Shown piece by piece: positions 35,301 to 39,412 of a stretch of 39,412 nt of DNA. The notes beneath the pieces are model-generated. The model was not told the origin of the DNA, did not search any database, and was given only the letters and a program-made list of their open reading frames with translations. How positions within the stretch are numbered: the first letter of the stretch is position 1; each line of letters starts with the position of its first letter. Source of the DNA: Heterotrichella gracilis. Taxonomy: Eukaryota; Sar; Xanthophyceae; Tribonematales; Xanthonemataceae. The position numbers were made by a program, and so were the translations under genes. Location: the NCBI GenBank assembly GCA_032358255.1, contig JAULBX010027263.1, forward strand, positions 1 through 39,412, read 5' to 3'.

Positions 35301-36718
35301 TGAATGTTGTGCAGGTTCACCCCCTACATCCGGCGAACCAATGAGGTGTTGGATGAGTATCAGGACAAGTACAACTACACATTTGTGGACTGCACCGATG
35401 TGATGCAAGAATATGACAAAAAGGTGAGATGCCTGCTGTGTGTGGTGGTGTCGGGTTTAGGGGTCAAATGAACAGCGGTCATGGACATGTGTGTACAACG
35501 GAGATTGTTGTACCCTGTATTCCTGTGTCACAGGCAGACTACACCCTCATCAACTTGGCTGATCATTCATTGGCTGTTGACTGTATGACCTCAAATTGCA
35601 TGGCAAAGACCCAAAGCAGGCTCTTGCATCCACCGTTGCGTAACCTACCCGCACCCCCTGCCATGCAGTCTGGCGACTGGTTCCAGAAGGAGGGTTATTT
35701 TGATGACTACATCTTCCTCCACCCAACCGCGCTCGGGAACACAGCCCTCCTCAACTGCCTGCTGCCAAAGCTGCGCAAGACCCTCCCCAACCTGCCAGGC
35801 AACTGCACATGGGTGCCCCCTCCCCTTGACACAGAAATCAAGCCGGCCCCAAAGGCCTCCCCGCCACGGCCGCTACCCAGCCACCCACCGCCCACACGGC
35901 CTGGCAACACTTCATCATCATCATTATCACCGCCAGCCAAGCACTTTTCTTTCACGGTGTCTGAGCGCACTCCCAGCGAGCCTGCAGTAGAATCCCCTTC
36001 CCCAGCACCAGCCAAGGCCCCACCCCCAGAAAAGGCAAATCCCCAGGCGCTTGCACCGCCATCCCCACCGCCACCACCACCAGATGCGCCAGACTCTTTT
36101 GACAGCGCGCCTGTCCCTGCAGCGGTGGACGAGGACATGACTGCGATACTGAACTCCATACCAGACGATCCCAACACACCGCCTCCACTCCCGCCTCCAC
36201 CGCCGCCCCCTCCCCCCCCAGACGCGCCTGATGAGTCACTCTACGCCCCACTTCCCACCACCGGAGCCAAGCTCCAGCGATGCAGGCGCACCAAGTCTGT
36301 GCAGGGTGGGCCCACCACCAGCCCAGCCACATCCAGCAAAGCAGCGGCGCCCAGCGCCCAAGGGGAGGAGTTCCCCTTCCCCACAAAGGCTGAGCAGAAT
36401 GACACGCTGGTCAGCAAATCCTTGCAGGGGGATGGCGGGCTGACGCCGCTGGTGGAGGACGCGTTTGAGTACTATTGGGCGGTGGACTGCACAGCGGGCC
36501 CTGAACCCAGCCCTCCCGCGGCGGTAGTCCCGCAAAGCAAACCTGCAGGGAAAGCCCAGCCTGCAGAGCCGGTGGCGCAACCCGCGGGTGGTGCACAAGC
36601 GCCTGGGCCTGCACCTGCAATGGGCAGCAATGCGGCTGCATCCACGAGGGGCGGGTATTCGTGGAAGGCCATCTTTGGCCTTGCACTGCTGTTGCTGGTC
36701 ATACTAATGCTGTTGTAG
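32339..36718 (+). CDS. Secreted SGNH (GDSL-like) hydrolase with Pro-rich stalk and C-terminal anchor
   Basis: Probably a cell-surface or wall esterase; the substrate is unknown. Six exons: 32339-32515, 33464-33641, 34023-34138, 34681-34829, 35315-35423, 35669-36718, in phase, giving 592 aa. A signal-peptide-like hydrophobic run lies at residues 15-30 (NAWLLACTALVCACAA). SGNH blocks: I, DLIFMGDS with nucleophile S69; III, IVILIGTNS with N150; V, DDYIFLHPTALGN with H261. In block V the Asp is five residues before the His rather than three, so this catalytic contact is uncertain. From about residue 294 a Pro/Ser/Ala-rich stalk with Pro runs (PPPPPPPPP) resembles hydroxyproline-rich algal wall proteins. 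It is followed by WKAIFGLALLLLVILMLL at the very C-terminus, a membrane anchor or GPI signal. The exon-6 acceptor could instead be at 35534 (also in frame, about 45 residues more). ATG 32354 is an alternative start. Confidence 0.82.
33389..33446 (+). repeat. Two copies of CCCTAAACCCTGAGCC in an intron
   Basis: The stretch CCCTAAACCCTGAGCC is repeated after CCAAAA, upstream of the acceptor of SGNH exon 33464-33641. It is a telomere-type motif variant in tandem. Confidence 0.7.
34614..34720 (+). repeat. Duplicated exon 5' edge in the SGNH gene
   Basis: The start of exon 34681-34829 (CAGGGTGTTGCGCTGAATGA, continuing CGCTGCTGTGCC) is echoed at 34612-34644 as CAGGGCGTGACCCTGGATAA, continuing TGCCGCTGTACC. 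The echo would still code GVTLDNAAVP next to the real GVALNDAAVP and keeps a GCGCAG acceptor. Degenerate CCCTACA/CCCTGAA motifs follow it. Confidence 0.8.
34817..34968 (+). repeat. Duplicated exon 3' edge followed by TTTAGGG motifs
   Basis: CTGACGGAAAGCAGGTGGG around the donor of exon 34681-34829 is repeated exactly at 34924-34942. The second copy keeps a usable donor and is followed by CTAGGGTTTAGGATTTAGGG. Confidence 0.8.
35237..35342 (+). repeat. Duplicated exon start around CCCTAAACCC
   Basis: CTACATCCGACGAACCAAT at 35237-35255 echoes CTACATCCGGCGAACCAAT at 35324-35342, inside SGNH exon 35315-35423. AAACCCTAAACCC lies between, at about 35283-35295. One base differs in 19. Confidence 0.85.
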
Positions 36719-38988
36719 AGTGGCCCATTGACCATAGCGTGATATCTAGTATTGCTATTTTGTACAGTGTGTGTTTTTCCTTTCTCACAAAGCAAGTCTA
36801 CACGCCCTACATTCCTTCTCCCACATGAATTTGCAGGGGCGCAGGGTGCTTTTGGTTTGTGACAATCTGCTGTTACCGTTGGTTTTCAGAATGGTTCAAT
36901 TGCACCACCGCTTTGATTCGCAGGATGACTGATTTTCAACCTATTTCATTACAGCATGTGTTACCCTCAGTTTCCCCCATGGTGCATGCTACCATGCCGA
37001 TCACTGCGTGTGATACCAGTCCCTATAGGGTCACGCACATGCCGTGTCAATTTGGCAAATTCGCAATGCGTGATCACCGCGCCCTTCAGTGACATTTATT
37101 TGGGTTACGATCTGGTTTGAAGTTGGAAGCCATGCTCTAGCCAACTGATGCAAGGCCCTGCCAGTGGTACATCACTGTTCATGATAATCATTTGATTCAT
37201 TCACATTCTACCAGGTACTGCTTGTTGCTTTTGCCACCTTTCATTTCAGCCAGCTGCACCTCATGGTATGTGTGCATCGTAAAGTGTGCTGGGATGCATC
37301 GATTGTGACATTTCAGTTTACATCCCATGGTGCTCAAGTGCCTGCCCATTTTGGACAATTCCATGACATTAATTGTGTTTCCAATATAGAGCTGATACAT
37401 TGCGCGCTCTGCTGAATGTCCACTGCATGCAGGTATTTACCAGCATATTGGTAATATCAAATGTGTGGTATCTATGTTGGACCCTATCTGATCAGCTCAC
37501 CAGTACGATGCGTCACTCACAATGTCATGGCATGCGCATTGCGTCCTCCTGCTTGCTGGCACTGGTACTACTGAGCCATTGGCTAAGGCTCCAGGCAGTG
37601 CTTGATCAAGCCGTTCTGGCTGGTTTTGGTGCCCTGGTGCGAGCCAGTCACTGTGCGTTCCCTTTCTTCCTCAGACTGTCACTTTTTGCCATCTGATGAT
37701 CATGACATGCCCACACAAGGAGTCCTTCCTTGACAAGCCGCAAGTATACAATTGGAATTACCACGATGGCAAGGGCTTTGCGGCCTGGAGTCCAATGGCT
37801 GTACTTGCAGCAGGTTGTCTCTCAATGGAGTCCATCAAGTTGCCCAGGCCTGACAACAATTTATTAGGGTAACCATTTCCCTCAGGCTGACCCTTCCCGG
37901 AAACCCTAACTGCTGCTGGTAAGTTGTCGATTTTTTGCTAAATCCTAAACGCTATTCCAAATCCTACCTTGTATCTATCAGGATATCCATATTCCCAATA
38001 GCATCCGGTGCACCTTCTTCGAGAGCACTAAAAACCCTGTATATACCCCGGGCTTGACAACACGAGGGAAAGAAGTTCACTCATAGCTAGTACAGTGACC
38101 CCGAAAGGTCTGCCTTCGAAACGTTCACGTCGTGGTGCTGTGGTACGTGCTCAGCGGGTGCCTTGAGACTCCGATACTACTAGGTGGCTTCAAGGCTACA
38201 AACTCCCTAATGCTTTACTGCACATACTCCTGTCACAGCCACGTCCAACAGTTAGTTGGGACTGACAACTCCTGTCCACTGCACGTTGCCACCGGGGACA
38301 CTGTCAGCATGTGTTCATATAGATAATAGCTGTTGAAGTGCACTCTCAGGTTGATGATCCAGATACCCTATGATCTTCCATTGTTACAACAGAGGCTTGT
38401 CTTCTGCAAGGATTCTCTGCAGTGCAAGTGGACAGCATCATGTCGGTGGGTGAATTTCCTAGCAACTTTTGTTTCAAACAGAAGTTGCTAGGATGTGGAC
38501 TTGGACTCCATGGAGTGGGTGATGGTGATCTCATGGTCATGTAAACACAGTATCAGTGACCAGGTCATATGCATACAGTGAACCTATGTTCACTCATACA
38601 CTCTTCAACCCTGTGCTGCGTTGCCCTACCAATGTGCCGCTGACGCATGCTCTGTAGTGAACTCCATACAGCACAAAGTTGCGTGACTGCTGCAGAAATA
38701 CCCATTCACAAATCCCCATTTGGCAAATCAGAAAGCGTTTGCAGCATTCACTTCAGCAATACATGTCATGGGGTTTGGCCTAGCGGTCATAAATTCAATG
38801 TTGCACTGCTAACCCTGGTCAGCATGCGGCATCGGGAACAGTGCAGCCTGGATCAGATTTGTACATCGTGTGCATGACGTTGACCAGTAGAGCGGATGCC
38901 CTAGATCCCTGGGCCAGCCAATTGCATCCAAACCACGCCGTGACATCCCTGTACGATGTACACAGGATGATCCTTGTTGACTGTGCAG
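36719..38988. other. Long region without a supported gene
   Basis: About 2.3 kb downstream of the SGNH gene holds only short open frames with no motif or splice-consistent structure. A frame at 37373-37696 reads as a hydrophobic protein but has no support. The region is richer in A and T than the genes. It contains a hairpin at 38457-38493. The upstream exons of the coiled-coil fragment at 38989 should lie here, but I could not find them. Confidence 0.45.
38457..38493. repeat. Near-perfect 37-bp palindrome (hairpin)
   Basis: TCCTAGCAACTTTTGTTT and its reverse complement AAACAGAAGTTGCTAGGA pair over 18 bp with one mismatch around a single central C. No terminator or gene context explains it. 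It could be the relic of a small inverted-repeat element or an RNA hairpin. Confidence 0.85.
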
Positions 38989-39216
38989 GCTGCCGCTGAT
39001 CACCTGGCGCAAGCGCTGGAGGCGGCACGCAAGGCAAAGTGGGAGCTTGAAGCACGCTGTGCACAAATGCGGTTGGAGGCAGAAAGGCTGGTCTCCGAGC
39101 TCCAAGTAGAAATGGAACGATGCCCACCATGCGCATGCTGGACAGGTGTGGTGGTTTGCATGTGCAGCCGCATGGCCATTCACATGGTTACTAACCGTGC
39201 GGATGTGGTGGCATAG
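38989..39216 (+). CDS. Coiled-coil exon of an unidentified gene (partial)
   Basis: After a good acceptor (GACTGTGCAG) the frame reads AAADHLAQALEAARKAKWEL, then EARCAQMRLEAERLVSELQV. This has strong heptad-like spacing of Leu and Ala with charged residues, as in a coiled coil. The frame ends at a TAG at 39214-39216, or leaves through a weak donor near 39144 (ACAG, gtgtgg), in which case the gene runs past the window. Upstream exons are not identified. Nothing beyond a coiled coil can be said of its role. Confidence 0.4.
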   Translation, partial: AAADHLAQALEAARKAKWELEARCAQMRLEAERLVSELQVEMERCPPCACWTGVVVCMCSRMAIHMVTNRADVVA

Positions 39217-39412
39217 CCTGTTCCTTGAATAAAGTGTGACTTAACAAGTTTTGAATAGCAAACATCCTGGTGCATGTACGCCCTTGGTGTCATTTTGATC
39301 AGCTTTTGCAACACTTTAGTTGCAGCTGTGTTGAACTTTATGCACTTTTCCTACTACTATCTTTTTCTGTGTGATTTTCCCAGCTTGCCTAAAAGCAGAT
39401 TGTGAAATTGGG

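Noticed and set aside
35534..35668. Additional coding sequence at the start of SGNH exon 6
   Set aside because: The stretch is in frame but reads like an intron end, with a pyrimidine-rich tract and CCATGCAG at 35668. I kept the shorter exon and listed the alternative.
35707..36177. Minus-strand Gly-rich ORF of 156 aa
   Set aside because: It is the antisense shadow of the Pro-rich stalk of the SGNH protein (Pro codons read as Gly on the other strand).
37373..37696. Hydrophobic 107-aa plus-strand ORF
   Set aside because: No recognised motif, no splice support, and AT-richer surroundings; more likely chance.
1..39412. True chromosome end or subtelomere
   Set aside because: CCCTAAA motifs are short, scattered, degenerate and in both orientations, and lie inside introns of housekeeping genes. 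They are interstitial, not a terminal array.
1..39412. CRISPR array, rRNA operon, intact transposon or prophage
   Set aside because: No regularly spaced identical repeats with unique spacers, no rRNA-like sequence, and no transposase, reverse transcriptase or integrase motif were seen on either strand.

Overview
The window looks like nuclear DNA of a green alga (Chlorophyta, perhaps Trebouxiophyceae; the lineage is inference). All clear genes are intron-rich with GT-AG borders. The best-recognised proteins (RAN1-type copper ATPase, half-size ABCG transporter, plant-type NPL4) are plant-like, and CCCTAAA/TTTAGGG plant-type telomere motifs are scattered through introns and spacers. There are no bacterial operons, rRNA genes, CRISPR arrays or intact transposons that I can see. 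Gene models were built by hand from reading frame, splice borders and intron phase.

Layout, left to right. 0.6-3.8 kb, minus: an unrecognised basic, low-complexity protein with one unresolved junction. 5.1-11.8 kb, minus: a complete 16-exon copper P1B-ATPase (1070 aa). 12.3-13.2 kb: a weak minus ORF and a small plus-strand Rdx/SelW-MIEN1-like protein without its CxxC motif. 14.1-18.6 kb, minus: an 11-exon ABCG half transporter (626 aa) whose first intron is GC-AG. 19.3-22.1 kb, plus: a protein with a bacterial-PH-like domain and a Cys-rich hydrophobic stretch; its 5' exons are uncertain. 23.6-27.8 kb, minus: a 9-exon, probably plastid-targeted membrane protein (533 aa) of unknown function. 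28.5-31.6 kb, plus: a 7-exon plant-type NPL4 (411 aa), divergent from the previous gene. 32.3-36.7 kb, plus: a 6-exon secreted SGNH hydrolase joined to a proline-rich stalk and a C-terminal membrane anchor (592 aa). 36.7-39.4 kb: mostly non-coding, with a perfect-looking hairpin and a coiled-coil exon near the right edge.

The genes do not form one pathway: copper transport, ABC export, Cdc48/p97 cofactor, surface esterase and unknowns stand side by side, as is normal for a nuclear genome.

The most unusual signal cuts across the genes. At a dozen or more places a short run of exon edge, often including its splice site, is duplicated inside the neighbouring intron, usually with a CCCTAAA-type interstitial telomeric stretch between or after the copies. 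This looks like insertion of telomeric repeats with target-site duplication at breaks, repeatedly placed on exon-intron borders. It could create cryptic splice sites and may be a route of intron birth or growth.
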